Origin: Varroa destructor
Lineage: Eukaryota; Arthropoda; Arachnida; Mesostigmata; Varroidae
Length of the DNA stretch: 64,000 nucleotides
Reading direction: 5' to 3'
Assembly: GCF_002443255.2 (NCBI RefSeq)
Contig: NW_019211454.1
Coordinates: 30,023,565-30,087,564, forward strand
Both the position numbers and the translations under genes were made by a program. Positions 42,843 to 56,718 of the stretch are shown here, one piece after another. Under the pieces are notes generated by a model. It saw only the letters and a list, made by a program, of their open reading frames with translations, made no database searches and was not told the DNA's origin. How positions within the stretch are numbered: the stretch's first letter is position 1; each line of letters opens with the position of its first letter.

Positions 42843-45800
42843 GAATGACATGCGGCATGCCTATGTTGATTTTGTTGTTGATGCTGTTGAAGTCGTTCGA
42901 GCATGTGGGCATGATGAAGTTGAGCGCCTACAGTTTATTGCAGTAGGCTAACAGCATACCTAGGTGCGGCGGATGGTGAGAAAAGACTAGTAGCTTCGGG
43001 GGAGCGATCCAGTCAGTGAATGTTTTCGGAACCACCGAATCAAGAGGCGCGAGAAGGCTGGCCCAAAAAGAACTCTGATCCCTTCAAGCGTTCTAAGCGA
43101 TATGCCCCACTTCAAATCAAACCACTACGATGGACGCCGTTTGGCTTTTCGTGTAGGGAGTCGCGATCCGAGGCGTCCAGGAAACGCATGCGTGAAGCAG
43201 AAATGTTCATGCGTAAAGTCATGCGCTTCATGATTCGGAACTTGATCCCAGTTCGTCAGAAAGACAGAACACATTTAACTTATCGCTGGCTATCAAACTG
43301 ACTGTTGAATAGTGTTTGCGTCGCTACAGATGGGACGTGAACGATATATCGGAGCGAGCCGGAGGAATCCGTAGCAGGTGCATTCCTTCGGAAAGCCGTG
43401 TGGGCAGCACAAGGAAACAAAGCCAAGGTCATACGGAGCACGATCCTGCGGAAAACTTCAGTGAGCTCGAAGCTGCTCCTGTACGTCCTGTAACTTCCTT
43501 AAACTTCCTGTAAATAGCGCTGGGCTGGAGATTCTAAGAAGCACATCTATCCCATAAGCTACAGCTATTGTTCTGGAAGTTTTACCACTATCGCTAAAAA
43601 GCGCACAGGGTCTTATAAATATTGCTTATATACGGGCGTATAGAAGTGTATAGTGTATGTCTGCATGACGATAGCAAGCATCAGTAGAAAGCCAACGATT
43701 CTACCTCAGCGGGAAAAACAGTTAAGATCCGTTCGAGGCAATAGCGTTGTTATCTGGGAGCTGTTTAATTATTAGCTTCATTGGCTCAGTAAGAATGGAT
43801 ACGATATGAATTATCATCCATTATTCCAATCCACCATCCGATATGAATCCATTATTCGGGGAATTAAACATACTACAAATTAGTAGGATACACATACATG
43901 AGTGTGGCGTACTACAATGTCTTCAATCCTCCATTGCATTTATGTCTGGAACAAACTTTGAACGCTTGTAGTAGCAACGCACACGGTCGCCCGACACAAT
44001 CACGAACAGCTAGTATTTTAATAAAAATTTGAATCGTTAGACATTTTGAATTTCTGTACACGGGTCATCTACGCAATCTAAGAAACGATGTCTACTGCAA
44101 CGTACTTAGCAGATTCTGGACGCATGTAAAGATCTTCTGTTTGTCCGCCTAGACTTTTCCGTTATTTATTACCGATACAATTCAATCACATCGAATAATA
44201 CGGCATCTTCTCAGTGGTTTGTGTCCAATAAAAAGTAAGCACTATTATTGCTGACCCACACGAGCTCACTTTTTACCACGTCTCTGATATGTCATCCCAC
44301 GAGCCAGACAAATCTCAGCATACGTTTTTTCGGTTCGGGATGCCTTGTCACGCTATCGTCTTGATCTCGTTATGTTTTTTGTACTAATATATCTAGAGAA
44401 TATAGTCCACGTAGGCACAGCTATGCCGGGACCTGCGCTACTTTAGTCTGCGCAGAGCTCCAGCAAGATGAGTGGGCATGTTTCCGCACGTGTTAGTCGC
44501 CGTATTACTGTGTTCGTTGCAAAGGATGCCATGGTTAGTTGCTAGTCAAGGATTCACACCCGAAGTCCCTACCTTCAAGGAATCACATCGGGGAGAATGA
44601 CGAAGTCCAACAATGAGGCCACCAGCTAGCCTTCCTTTTACACAATAGGAGGTACCTTGGTATCCCGCGTAGCAGTCAACATCTCGTGGTGCACGATGTA
44701 GCCGAGTCGTTTATACAATCGTGTACATACACCCATATAAAAGCTAACCACCATAACCAGTAGTAGCTATAGGACGAAAATATCGAGTCACTTATATAAC
44801 TAGGAAGTCACTAAGGAAGTTCGAGTGCTTGGCTACTTGGTCGCTTCGCACTGGATGGGTAAGTGGTTCTGATGAGAATGAGGCTTTTGACCACGAGGCA
44901 TATTTACGAAGTGGGTAACATCACACCCTTACAGATCTGCTCTCGTTCGCCCATAGAGTCCTGAGCGATTTTCCTTGTCGCTTGCTTTGATTCTGTTTCC
45001 CGTGGCCATATTACAGGCCAGCGTTGCTAACAACAGCGGCAGCGGCAGCAACAAGGATTGCTTTACCCGGTATAGCTATGGATCAGCGGTCAGAGTTGTA
45101 GCCAACCAATCCAGCTGCCGACAGGCTGTTTACTCTACGCTAAGAATAGGCAATACGCGCGACAAAACAAACTACTTCCTTAACGTTACGATTTTCTTTC
45201 AACTTCCAAAACATGAACCATTTGTTCAGTTGGCTATTATACGGATCTGTCTTAATTTATCTTAATTAAAATCATATAAATTAGGAAAAATTGCTCGAAG
45301 TTATCGTTTTATAAATTTTAATATTCAAGTAAAGTAACCAGTCAGTGTCTTTTTTTTTTAAATTAAAAAATAGGAAATCCTTTAAAAATTTCAGTCATCT
45401 CCAGTGCTATAAAAAAGACTGAAATGACACGAATATTTATCTGAGACAGAAAATGAGAGCGTTTTAAAGTGTTTTATGTACCTGCGAGCATCCCAAGTCT
45501 AAAACTAGCTTTTCATGATTCATCTACGCTTTACACTATGATACATACGGAGATATGCCGCGCACACACATTTGCGTTCCATTTTTTGGTTCATCATTGT
45601 ACAGAACCCAGAATATAAGGACGAGGTCAAAGGATCTGACGAGACTTTCCAGAGGATAGTATTTTGATGTAGGTAAATTATTGCGCCAAATGTAGGGGGT
45701 CAGTTATGACAATATGGGTGGTTGAGCAGCGGTATAAGACAACAAACAGTTGACAAACTATGTTTGACTTTACTACCGCACAACATTATGAAAATTGTCA

Positions 45801-46738
45801 AAATTCGAAGTAAACATCCTCTATGGAATGCTAGTAATAAGCTTTATCGCAAATTTTGGCAAAACGTGGAACGACAAAACAAGTTGCTAAGATTCACAGT
45901 TTTACACAGTCACAAACAGCTTAAACATTCTCATTCAAGGTTACATTGTTCTACTTCTAAGATCATTTCTTATCATTTGCCCTACATTTGAGCCAAATCA
46001 ACGCGCCCCAAAGGTTAATTATAAGGAGAACGATTTGTGACATACTTGTCAACGCCTTGTTTCACCCACAGTAGACGAGTTACTTCCCGATTTGTTTCTA
46101 TAAAAATTCGAACTAGCCTAATTTTTCTCTAGTTCATCAAGCCACTTGTCACAAGCCGTCAGATCCCACCACTTGTATAAGACACAAGCATTGAAGGGGT
46201 GTCAATGACTCTTTCCTTGGCTCCATTTTGGTTTGACTATCGTAGCGACTGCGTTGTTCCTTAATGAATTGTAGTCACCACCCGCTGGGCTGCCAGTTTC
46301 CTCAATGAAACCTTCGTGGACGTGAAAATAAGCACAAGCAACGTTTAGAGGATTGAAATGGCGAACTACAGAATTTAGCCATCACTACCAACAGCAGCAT
46401 AGCTATGCCGCTCAGCTTGTGGAGATCGGATCGTCGGGTGGATTCTACAAAGTGTAAAACAGCCAGAGACTCTATGAATAAACGCAGATTCACTTAAATA
46501 TTCTTACGATGTTCTTTTGTAAGTTCATTGAAGTGGCAGTAAACGTCATCTAAATTTCAGTGATTTAATAAGTTAAAGCACCATAACTTAGAATAGTTCG
46601 GCACCCCTATTCACCTCTCTTAGACGTCGCCCACGTAGCAACATAGCTACCGACAGTGTGAACGCGTGCCATGAGTCAAGTCGAACGAACGTTCCAATGG
46701 GCCACCAGTTAAAAAGCGAGTATCACGTACGAGTAACC

Positions 46739-46752
46739 CACACACACACACA
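46739..46752. repeat. (CA)n microsatellite
   Basis: Seven CA units. Confidence 0.85.
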
Positions 46753-47423
46753 ACACATGCATTCACGTGTCTTTAAATAAGCATGTATGGATACATCAAG
46801 TCTGCCTTACCCTCGAGATTTCTGGCCAGCTACTGTGCTGAGTGAATGAATGCCCTTCGGAAGTTGTAAATTTGTGCTTGGTGGTCGAACAATCCAACAG
46901 CCGCTAATACTTGGTCATCACTAGTCAGTATGACCTAGTCCCCGTCGTGGGGGGCGGCGACGCTGATGTGAGGACAGAGTGAATGCTTCGACGGTAGCGT
47001 TGGTGCTGCTGCTTCTGCTACTTCTGGTATCGCCGCTGTTTCGAGGCTGTTGAACAGTGGCTGGTCTCGACAGGTCGGTCGGTTTGCGTTCCTTGACTAT
47101 CCCTGGCCGGGCTTTCAGAGCGATCCGGGCAGCGACAGGGGGTCTGTGAGTAAAAAGAAGCTAGGCAGAGAAGCGACGGGAAAGCTGGAGAAAATCAATA
47201 GAGAGCCGATCGGAGCAAGAGTCAGGGAAGAGAAGCAAAGCAAAACAGCGGCAGCCGTGAGCATTACATAAGCTACCGCCCACCGGGCTGAGTAGAACGG
47301 AGGTCATCGGTCACCCGGCCGCCTTCGGCGACGAACACAGTGTCAGCATTCTGGTGAATGGCAACGTTAGCAGAAGCAGCAACGTAGGCTGGTCCAAATG
47401 CACTAGTGGTAATGGTAATGCAG

Positions 47424-47490
47424 TTCCCGTAATTGTTCAGTGGTGACGCGTTTGCCTCGTAAACTTAGGGACACATGAGGTGATCTGGCC
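47424..47490 (+). repeat. Possible decayed tRNA-derived sequence (SINE-like)
   Basis: A D-arm-like stretch (TTCAGTGGTGACGCG) is followed at tRNA spacing by an anticodon-arm-like GTTT-7 bases-AAAC hairpin. A much degraded B-box-like segment (GAGGTGATCTGG) comes next. The canonical T33 and T-stem are missing, so this cannot be a functional tRNA as it stands. It may be the head of an old tRNA-derived SINE, or chance. Confidence 0.3.
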
Positions 47491-49474
47491 TAGAAGTCAG
47501 GCGTTGGCGCCCGGCTATTCTGGGATCCGATCGTTCGAAGCGATGTTTAGGGGCAGTATCGGACGTCAAGTTGAAAAAGTTGAAATCTTTTAGTACAGAG
47601 ATCATCAAGGGCGTCACTTGGGTGTCTAATCCGTATATCTTCAAGTACGCTTACGTCTTAGTCATAAGCATGTGGCAGTCGCTGGCTGAAATTTTAGCGT
47701 TAACAAACGGCGAACATGGGATATGTTTACGACGCCGTTTTATGGGTCTGCTGGAGAAAGTGGGAGCAGTCTAGCAAGACCCAATTCATCGGTCCAGCAG
47801 GACCCTTTAATGGGCGCTACGCCGAAAAAGTGATTCCGAAAACTTGTTCGCACAATAGCTGAAGCCGAACGGGTTAAAAAATATAAACAATAAGGTAAAT
47901 AAGTGACAATAGCGATAACAACCGTAAACTACTGAGTGAAATTATATAACAAAATTAAGCATTTAAAATATATTACACTTAAGGAATTAGTTTATTAACA
48001 TGCCAGAAACGACTGGCAAGCTTTTAACGGTGAAATGTTTTTGGCTAAGGTATAGAAAATTTGTGAAATACGCGAAAATAGCTTTGATCTTTAAGAAAGC
48101 ATCTTTCCCGTTGCAGTAGTCAACGAGCTCGCATAAGCTAAAAATCGATAGAGGTAGACGATAACTTAGTTTGTATATTCGGGTACAATTTGTACAGCAA
48201 CGGCTCTCCATGATGTGTTCGAACCACACGGAATTGAACTGTACTTAAGGACCTGAAAAATTACGTAACAGATACATTTCTCTATAATAAGCCATAAACT
48301 TTTTTTACTCACACATGTTGTATAATATGTGTCGTATAAGTAACGATAAGTATTCGAACCGTTCTGATTCCTATTGCTAGGTGTGCAGTTTCGTCCGGTC
48401 CGGAAATCAAGAGCATGTGGCAGAAGACGGCCATATCGGCTACATATAACATTTTCATATTATTTAGGACGATTAAGATAATTAGAGTCATTAACTATTT
48501 GATCAACAGAAATGCGTGAAATATAGCTATCGTCAAGCCATGTTATCCTATAATGTATGGAAAAACCTGCACTTTGTATAGCAGATAGTACGTTTGCATC
48601 AGTATTCCGCTGTTTTACTCTGGCTAGCAACTTTAACAACCCAATAGAACTTGCATGTCGATGCTTAATCTTATCTGGCACAACCTCTGAAATTGATCCG
48701 ATATGATCTCGTGTCATAATCGCCGACTCATACCCCATTGCCCCCCAATACAAATGTGATAGTTAGCTGAAAATTGCCATTGTGTTACGATATAAGATGA
48801 AGAACATCGACAGTAGCTCATCGTGCGTCTGATATGTGACAAAAATCATATCTCATAGTTTATAGATAGACAATTACATTTGTTTAACTTTATTCATTAA
48901 GTCCGCAAGAACGGACCCAATTCGTTTTAGCCGTACTTTATGTGAAGACAACAATGTAACCCCATCACAACCAACTTCCATGTGCCACTCACTAAGCTAC
49001 AGATGAAAGTTGAAGTTGGCTTCGCGCCACTATGGCAGGTATAGTTGTTATAGGATGCTAAATATCTTTCTCGTACTTCTGATCCTGCACGTTTGATCTC
49101 ACACGCTATAATAATCTGTAGAACGTGTACCGTGCCATTATTACTATCGGGGATCGAATATATAATTGGGCGTATAAACGTGATTATTCATTGTACTTGA
49201 GCGATTTGTCCATGGATCATTAGCAGAGAAGACGACAACGACGGCAATAAGCGACAATAGCCTCAGGTGTTTATCTGCGCGTACACGCAGTCTAACGAAA
49301 CACGATGGACGATTTTCGTGTTGTTTCCGTGGTTGGTTAGTATTATGCACAGCTGAAGGATACGAGTAGAATGGTTCCCATTCATGTTCACTTGTGTTAT
49401 CATTATTGTGTTCTGCTTCACCGACTGACTTGTCATTGGCTCGCAGACTGCGCAAAGCCCGCCTCACTACCTCA

Positions 49475-49527
49475 GGTCGCCGCCGCCGCCGCCGCCGCCG
49501 TCACCGCCACCGCCACCGCCACCACTG
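49475..49527. repeat. (CCG)n / CCGCCA trinucleotide repeat
   Basis: A run of GCC/CCG triplets to about 49500 passes into CCGCCA-type repeats to 49527. Overlapping Ala-, Gly- and Arg-rich frames arise from the repeat and have no family match. Confidence 0.9.
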
Positions 49528-51016
49528 TTGCCGCTACCGTCATCAACACCGTCGCGTAACCAGCCTGTGTCGTTGCCGCTAACAGAAGGCTGACAGTTGC
49601 ATTCAAGCTTATACGTATACAGACGACACGTATACGCCCATCCGCTATGCATTCGCTGGTACGCACGCACGAGCCCACCCAGCGTGGCACATACCCCCCA
49701 ACGAACAGCGTGCTCAGCTCTATCCCACCTGACTCATCTGAAACGAATCCGAAGACCGAGCCGGGAGAGAGGGGGCAAAGCAAGCGCCACGGAGAAGGCA
49801 ATAAGATTGGTGCCGTCCGTTTGTGGTGTGACGCGCTCCCCTTGCTCCCGCCGTCGCCGCTCGAAACGATTTGCGCGCCGCTTCGTCGTCATGATAACTG
49901 TAACGACAGTGGCGGCAGTTATAGTGAAAGGGGCTCGATGAGAGAAGGGGTCGAATAGAAGAAATATGAACGAGTGATATTTAGCTGTAGGCAAGGCGCC
50001 GGCCGGAGGCATCACTGTACGACGCTGAACGGCGGACAGCATGCGAATGGCGCCGAAGGGAAGGGATCAGGAGGACTTCACTCCCTTTCTTCTGCTCCAG
50101 CGCCTTCGGAGAAGAAGGGGGAAACGACTGAAGACGCTCAGAACAGAAACACCTCCGCTCTATAAGAAAAAGACGAAAAGAGGAAGGGCAACTCCCAGAA
50201 TAGGGCAAAGTAATCAACAGCCGCCAGGGAAAACGGTGAGGAGGAGAACAAGAAGAGGGAGGGAGGAGGAAATATGGCCAGGTCGACTGAGTGAGGAGGC
50301 GTAGTGCAGCGTGACGGCGATAGCCGTAATGCCGATGGATGGAAGACGAATATGGCGGACGTCGAGAAACGAACAAGTCAGGCAAGTACAGACGAAACGG
50401 TTACGAAAGAGGAGTACTCCTTTTGATAAGGGAAAGGACTGGAAAATATCAGTCAACTAGGGCGACGGCGTCAGCGGCGGTGGCAGCAGCAGCAGCAGCT
50501 GCAGCAGTGGCCACAAACTACGTTCAGGCACGTCGATGCCATCGCTTTTCTGAGCAGCTCTGCCATGAAGGACTCACTTTCTGGGAAACGCAACGAGCGA
50601 AATCCTGCCGGCAAAAGAAAAGAATGACAGGCAAATATATCTAGTGAGATAGTCTTCCCTTTGTCGCACCTTGTTTTTCCTATAGGCAGACGCTTCCCAA
50701 TGAATCCACGTGATTAGCGATATGCTGTTTCTCAGCAGAAAACCGACCGGTTGCTGCACCTTAGACAAGCAGTTAGGAGTGCAGAAGTGTAAGAGCGTAG
50801 GAGCCACTGTACAGACAATCCTGCAAGTAGCATCGTGGCCAGCGGTTTGGGATATAGCGAGAAGGAACCAGGGAAAGAAGCCGTAGACCGCTGTAGGAGA
50901 AAGGATCTGAAAAGCTTTGCGGCTTGAGGAAGGAACGCGAGGGCGAAACCTACGAGAGTGAGTGAGTGAGTGATGTCTGCGAATCCTACTGGTGGGCGGA
51001 GGGTTGGCAGAGAACT

Positions 51017-51043
51017 CAGCAGCAGCAGCAGCAGCAGCAGCAG
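51017..51043. repeat. (CAG)9 microsatellite
   Basis: Nine perfect CAG units. Frames through it give poly-Gln, poly-Ala or poly-Ser stretches but no recognisable protein on either side. Confidence 0.95.
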
Positions 51044-51581
51044 CACGGACACGGAATGGCGCCGCCATTGAGAATGGGGCGGGAAATCAAGACCAAAATG
51101 TTCCGTGTCGACCAACGGCAACACGGATGTGGCAGGCGGGAATCTCGAGCACGGAACTCATCTGTATTGTGAATTGTACGCACTAGGAGCGAGAAGGTAG
51201 GGAACAACAACATACAACTTCGTTCGCTCCGACCTAATACGATGCATGCAACGAAATGCAGACGGAAATGGCAGCTAGAATACACGAAAGAGAAAAACAG
51301 GTTACGTATTCGCTTCAAGATGAGCGCCTCTTAAAAATTACGGAAAAACAATAATATACCCATTATTTTTAAAATCTGACTGTTGTTGAGTCTGTTAGGT
51401 GACAGACTGGAGACGCTCGATGGGTTTCTACTGTGTATGTTCTTGATAAAAGTAGTCGTTTTCGGATGTTAAGAGTATACGCTATTTCTAAGAGTTATTC
51501 TAGTGCTACGTAAGCAAATGAGACTATACTTAGCCATGAACCCTGACGTGTATATATATGTACATTGGCCCGGTTTGATTT

Positions 51582-51655
51582 GAATTGCGTCGCAATTCGC
51601 AGCGGGTGATGGCATGAAATACTTTCGTGCTTCTTACTTCAAAGCTGCCATCACG
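51582..51655. repeat. Short palindrome followed by a stem-loop
   Basis: GAATTGCG-T-CGCAATTC (51582-51598) is a 17-base palindrome with a single central base. Immediately after it, GTGATGGCA (51606-51614) and TGCCATCAC (51647-51655) form a 9-bp stem with a 32-base loop. An alternative 8-pair stem, GCATGAAA with TTTCGTGC, lies partly within this loop and shares its first two bases with the 9-bp stem. Confidence 0.6.
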
Positions 51656-53080
51656 CAAAACTCACACCGGGTCCCGCTGCTACCTGCTTTTATATTGTAC
51701 AACTGCTTCTAGCATCTATATATACGATCCTCCGGCTGGAGACTGAAGCCAACCTTGAAGTTGGCTGAATATTGGTTGTGATAGCGTTTGCTCTTCAAGT
51801 CATGATCTCCGTTCGTTCAGCAGTACGAGAGAAAGAAAAAGATTTTACTGTGACTTCGGAATCTGGGTCTGTCTCAGAGCCTGAGGGGCCGTTCGGTGCT
51901 CCATCATCTCTTATCGATCGTCGGTCGCGGTAAAAATTACACAACAAAGAAAAGAACTCCACGGCCGTAGCGGTCCGCGGTTCCGTAGTGTGAGGTGTGT
52001 AGATATCGTTCATGGAGGAGTCGTAGCCGCCGAGCGGCCGATCAAGGCAAACTCATACTGGGAAAACAACGAGATCACGTGAAATAGAGAGGAAAAAAGC
52101 GACAAAGAGAGGAAGGCTCGGACTAAAGCAGGCTAAAACCGTGCTAGGACCTAAAAGAACGACGAGCAGGAAAGACACACAGACATGCATTGCCAGGCAA
52201 GTCGGCAGAAAGGGAGGGAGGGAGGCAGCTAGACAGAATCACTCTCATGCCGAAGGCGTGGGGGCGGCCGCGGCTAACGCCAGCAATCGAGGAAATGATA
52301 TGCATAGAACACGATCTAACTTAACGGGATAGATCGGCGTTGCCTAAAAGACTACTTTATATGTTTGGCCGGCCGCTTAGAGCAGTGCTATCGTAGTGAA
52401 CACGTACGCGCTCGAGCAAAGGCATCAGCACCGGCGGAAATAGTGTCACTTTAACCTATCGCGGTCGCTTCCACAATCAAAAGCATGGCAGTACGATCTC
52501 CCCCGTGTGGGGTTCGGTATATGCCCGACCCTGAATAAATCGAATCTAGTCATGCGTGTGGGTGAACACAGATTTATCGATACGGTCGTGGTCAGTCAAT
52601 CGACATACGTACAATCACCATATCCGCCACTTCAAGCGATTACGACCTCTGTTTTGACACAAAACCGAGACGGGACGAGATAACAGTAACCGCAAAAGTG
52701 ACTGACCAACATCGCCCCATCCCTCAATCAGTGGAAGTTTCTTCTGTCCAAGTGCGAATATTTTACTGTATAAATAGATAACTGTGGTATTTCTAATGAA
52801 ACAAAACTTTTTTACTCAACAGGTATCGTTATATATGTACTATTTGTAACTATTTTGCTACAACGATTCTAGCGTGTCCTATTCATTTTCTGAATTAAAT
52901 ACGGCTATAGATTTTTACATAAAGAAAGTACTCTTTTATTCTTCGAATTTCGAAAAAAAATTCGAAACAAATTTTTAACAGTAATTTTTATCTTCACTTT
53001 CTATTTACTATCTCTGCTGATGTGACTATCATTAATAGAGATAGCACTCGGTAGTCCATCGAAAGCCAAATTGAATCGTC

Positions 53081-53081
53081 T

Positions 53082-53127
<46 letters not shown>
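53081..53127. repeat. (TA)n microsatellite
   Basis: About 47 bases of TA dinucleotides with a single G interruption; the longest AT repeat in the window. Confidence 0.95.
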
Positions 53128-53128
<1 letters not shown>

Positions 53129-55910
53129 GTACAGCTCGCCCTGCCTCTTGAGACAATATTTTTCAGCACTAGGAATATCTGAGATTTCCGTGAGTAAAAA
53201 CATCAAAATCTGTAATAGGGAAGCTAAGCGAAAGTTTTCACCGGAGAAGAAGAATAGAGGTAACCCGTATGACCCCCTACCATTTCCCCGGCAATTTCCA
53301 TTCCCTTTTCGCGAATACAGTTGGCTGTTCCTCTTTCTGATCTCGTAGGAACCAAAAGGGGCTCCTGTGTTTGGCTAGTGAGGAGCTATTATTTAGCTCC
53401 AACTTCTCCTCGAAGCGCCGTCTGCCCACCTCGTATAGACCACCTGTGACGAGAGTGGGTGGGTTCGAGGTCAAATTTGTTGAGCGCCCATTTTCAGTCG
53501 TCTGGAGAGTTTCAAGCCTGCTCCCAACCTCTGGACAACTTTAGAGGGGCTTAGTAATGCACATCCAGGCAGCCACATGCATGTACACACACCTATTCTA
53601 ACCCGCGCTAGCTAGCGTCCGACCACTCGGTCGCCCAGCCTTACCTATTGAGTGAGGGGAGGGGGGAGGTAGGAGTGTACTGACAGCTAAAATGCATACC
53701 TCCGTATGACGGCTGTTTTAAGGCGGTTGGGCCTCCGTTGTGCTAGAGTCCTTGACTTGGGTTCACTTCATTTGACGCTCTCTTGAGAGAGCCTGTGTGG
53801 AGTGTTGCAAAATCCGACATCGGGAAATCGGTCCGGCGGTGAAGTGTAGTAGAAGAATGAGTAGCGGAGAACGATAGCCGTGTGCTGGCCCAGCAGCTCA
53901 GATCCATCATTTCTCTGAGTGTGTCTGTCTACCTCAATGTCTGGTTCAGCGTTCTATTCTATTTTCAGTGACTATGTACGCTCGTGTGTTCCAAATGAAC
54001 CAAATTGTCGGATTCCACCCGTATCTTTACATAGTTTCCGCGCTCTGAGCGATACAGTTACAACCAATGCTGCTTCGGTCGATAATACTAAGTAGTACTC
54101 TTTGGCCGGCGGCGTCAGCTCTGTAGCCGTGATGATGCCACCGCAAGGATGAAATTTAGGCGGATACCTGGCTGGCATTATCCATTGGCCTGCTCAAGCT
54201 CGCCTGCTTTTTCGTAAATGAGCATATGTACACGCATATACATAACCTTCAAGTTCCCGCTTTACTGCTGTTCGATAGTCCTGCAGCGAACAGATCGGTC
54301 GGCATGACTGCAAGCTACGAGACCTACTCCGATGATTTGAGCATTTCGGAAATACTATTCGCTGTGTGTGCAAAATGCTCTAGGCAACTAGTACGACTAC
54401 TACGAAGAAGAAAAGTAGAGATCCATTTGGAAATTTCAAAGACGAGCTCAAAGACCATAAGAGAGAGGGGACGGCGGCGGTAAAGCGAAAATACAATGTG
54501 AAAGTTAAACTCACTTACAATCGAACAGAGGAGATGATGGAGCACGTAAGAGGGTATAAATGAATGAATGCTCACTGACCTCGTTCACAGGGTGGGGTCC
54601 TTGTTGAATCGTCATCCCCGAACAAAAGTCAGGCTATGCAACCTTTTAAGTTACCTCCAAGTAACTTCGCGTTAAAGACTCTAACAGTGTCCTCGTGAAT
54701 TTGGGTTGCTTCTAGCAGGTTACGGGTAGATATCCACCATTATATATTTTTTTGATGTTTTATCGTTTCAGTGATGCATCGTGATATAAAAAAAGATCTA
54801 TTAAAATGATTCAGATAGCAGAACAAGAGCGTGATACTCAAGCTGGATTCAGCCACGGGAAATGACAGTTAGCAACTCTGTTGTGCCCGCGCTGAAGATC
54901 CATGACTTTAGGATGACATAGCGTCCAGAACGTATTTCGTAGAACCTAGAAGCGTACCGATTACGTACTTGAAGTTGGCTGACATCCGAGGTAAGCAGGC
55001 GACACGATAATATTAGGAAGACGGATCTCATTTTTAGAAGCAAGGTAGAAAAAGTGCCTTCACACACGCTACAAGAACTATCTGAGAGATTATACCTGTA
55101 TCTGTGACCAATCATACAAGAAACAATCATGCGTTTTGTTTGTTATAAAATCCCTAACAATTGACTACGTTTGTTATTTAGACAACTCCATACTGAGGTG
55201 CATGGTCCCAAATTACGTGTAGAGCGGCGGTGACAGCAATAAAAAAAACATATATCTACGCATTTATAGAATGCAATGCATAGTCATCTAAATGAGAGGG
55301 CCAAATGTTTCGCCCGGATGTTCTTACGAGACGCCCCATATCAACAATGGTGAAAGAAGACATGAGTTAGCACTCGTAATACATTAGTGTTGTTTATAAG
55401 TGATCTTCATGCGGTATTTAGAGTTTTAGACGGCCTTTCTGTCGTCATCGTTGGTGGCGCTAAACGGAAGGATCGCCCGTGGTGTGGCTGGTGGATTGGA
55501 GCCCTCGCAACTAACGCTGAACCTTCATAAGCAAACTATCATCACGCTACAACGCAAGGTATGACTAGCGGCGAGGCTGCTGGCCAGTCGATGGGCTCAT
55601 CGTTATTCGACGATATCACTCAGTTGACTTAGTAACTATCGAGCGACCGACCACACCTGTTCTCTGTTTCGTTGCTGCTGTTCCTGTTGTTACCGAATTC
55701 ACCCGTCGAAGAGAAGTGCTATTCTTGCCATTTTAACGATTCTTTTTCAATGGGACAGAGGCGAAACGAGGTAAAACAAAGTGACAGCCAGTACGAGGTA
55801 CGAGCAGCTTATCTCTCTCCATATAGCCGCAGCAGTTGTACCTCACTACGACTACAATTTTTACTGTGTGCAGTGTATCTATGTATGTCTGCACGTGTGT
55901 ATGTATATAC

Positions 55911-55940
55911 ACACATACATACATATGTATATGTATGTGT
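55911..55940. repeat. Inverted repeat inside a GTAT/ATAC-rich microsatellite tract
   Basis: Arms of 11 bp (55911-55921 and 55930-55940) flank a short CATATG-containing centre, inside the simple tract at about 55893-55943. It is likely a by-product of the alternating purine-pyrimidine repeat. Confidence 0.6.
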
Positions 55941-56268
55941 CTGTTTTTCTCCGACTTCTAAAGACAAGCGAAGGGAGAAGCCAGTGATAGAGAGGATTGT
56001 TCGCTTCTAGTGCATGGATGGTTACAACGATGATAACAGCAAACGACGATAATTGCTCTCTGTACTTGCGTTCGGCATTCGCCGTTCTCCCGCCGTCTGA
56101 CCTGGCGTCCCTGCCGCTACTACCGAGAGAAGCCCGCTCCGCGCCGTATTCGATTCTGACACAGGCAGAAGCCATAGAACTAGCCAGAAAAATATTCGCA
56201 CGAAATAGGCAGACACAGAGGCAACAGCCACTCATGGTTACGGCGGATGACGGATACAGGACAATGAT

Positions 56269-56305
56269 GCGCGGCGGCGGCGACAGCGGCGGCGGCGGCG
56301 GCGGC
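56269..56305. repeat. (GGC)n trinucleotide repeat
   Basis: GCGGCGGCGG, a short GACA break, then GCGGC units up to about 56305. It is the GC-rich core of a local island near 56.0-56.4 kb. Confidence 0.9.
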
Positions 56306-56718
56306 AGAATACGCGCGGAACAAAATGACTTCTCTCCACCATTTTGCCCCCGACGCCAGTCAGCCATTTGAGATTCCTATTCCTTCTGGTAAAAGAACGG
56401 GTGGCAAAAAAGCCCACGGCTACCGCCGCCGGTTTTCATGTTGCTATCGCTGCTGCTTTGCCCCTCAGAGAATAATAATGATCTCACGAACAAATACGTA
56501 CTGCCAATGGGCACTATACTGTCCTGCGTGCGCTTGTCGCATGCGTAGAACAAACCGAGAACACAAACGGATGGACGTAGCAAGACACAGGTCATTACGG
56601 GTCAGGGAACATTACGGAGTATTGGAAGGCGGAATTGGCCTCTGGAGAGCATTGGCATCTTGTTGCAACTTTTCATGTTAGGCTTAACGACGGTCTAACA
56701 GCGGTGCTTCGACTCTAA

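Larger units (their letters stand above)
49440..51170. other. GC-rich, trinucleotide-rich island without recognisable gene
   Basis: This segment is clearly richer in G+C and purine runs than its surroundings. It is bracketed by the CCG repeat at its left end and the CAG repeat near its right end, with a smaller GCAGCAGCAG-type run near 50483-50510. Many overlapping open frames exist on both strands (up to about 164 codons, minus strand 50574-51068), but they are Arg/Ser/Ala-rich and conflict with each other. It could be a promoter or noncoding exon of an unannotated transcript, or simply a compositional island. Confidence 0.4.

Noticed and set aside
50574..51068. 164-codon minus-strand frame with a poly-alanine start
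   Set aside because: The alanine run is only the CAG repeat read in another frame, and the rest has no family features. A competing 130-codon frame overlaps it on the same strand.
55879..56367. 162-codon minus-strand frame with proline run
   Set aside because: Driven by the GGC repeat and the GTAT-type microsatellite, and overlapped by a 124-codon frame on the opposite strand. No domain seen.
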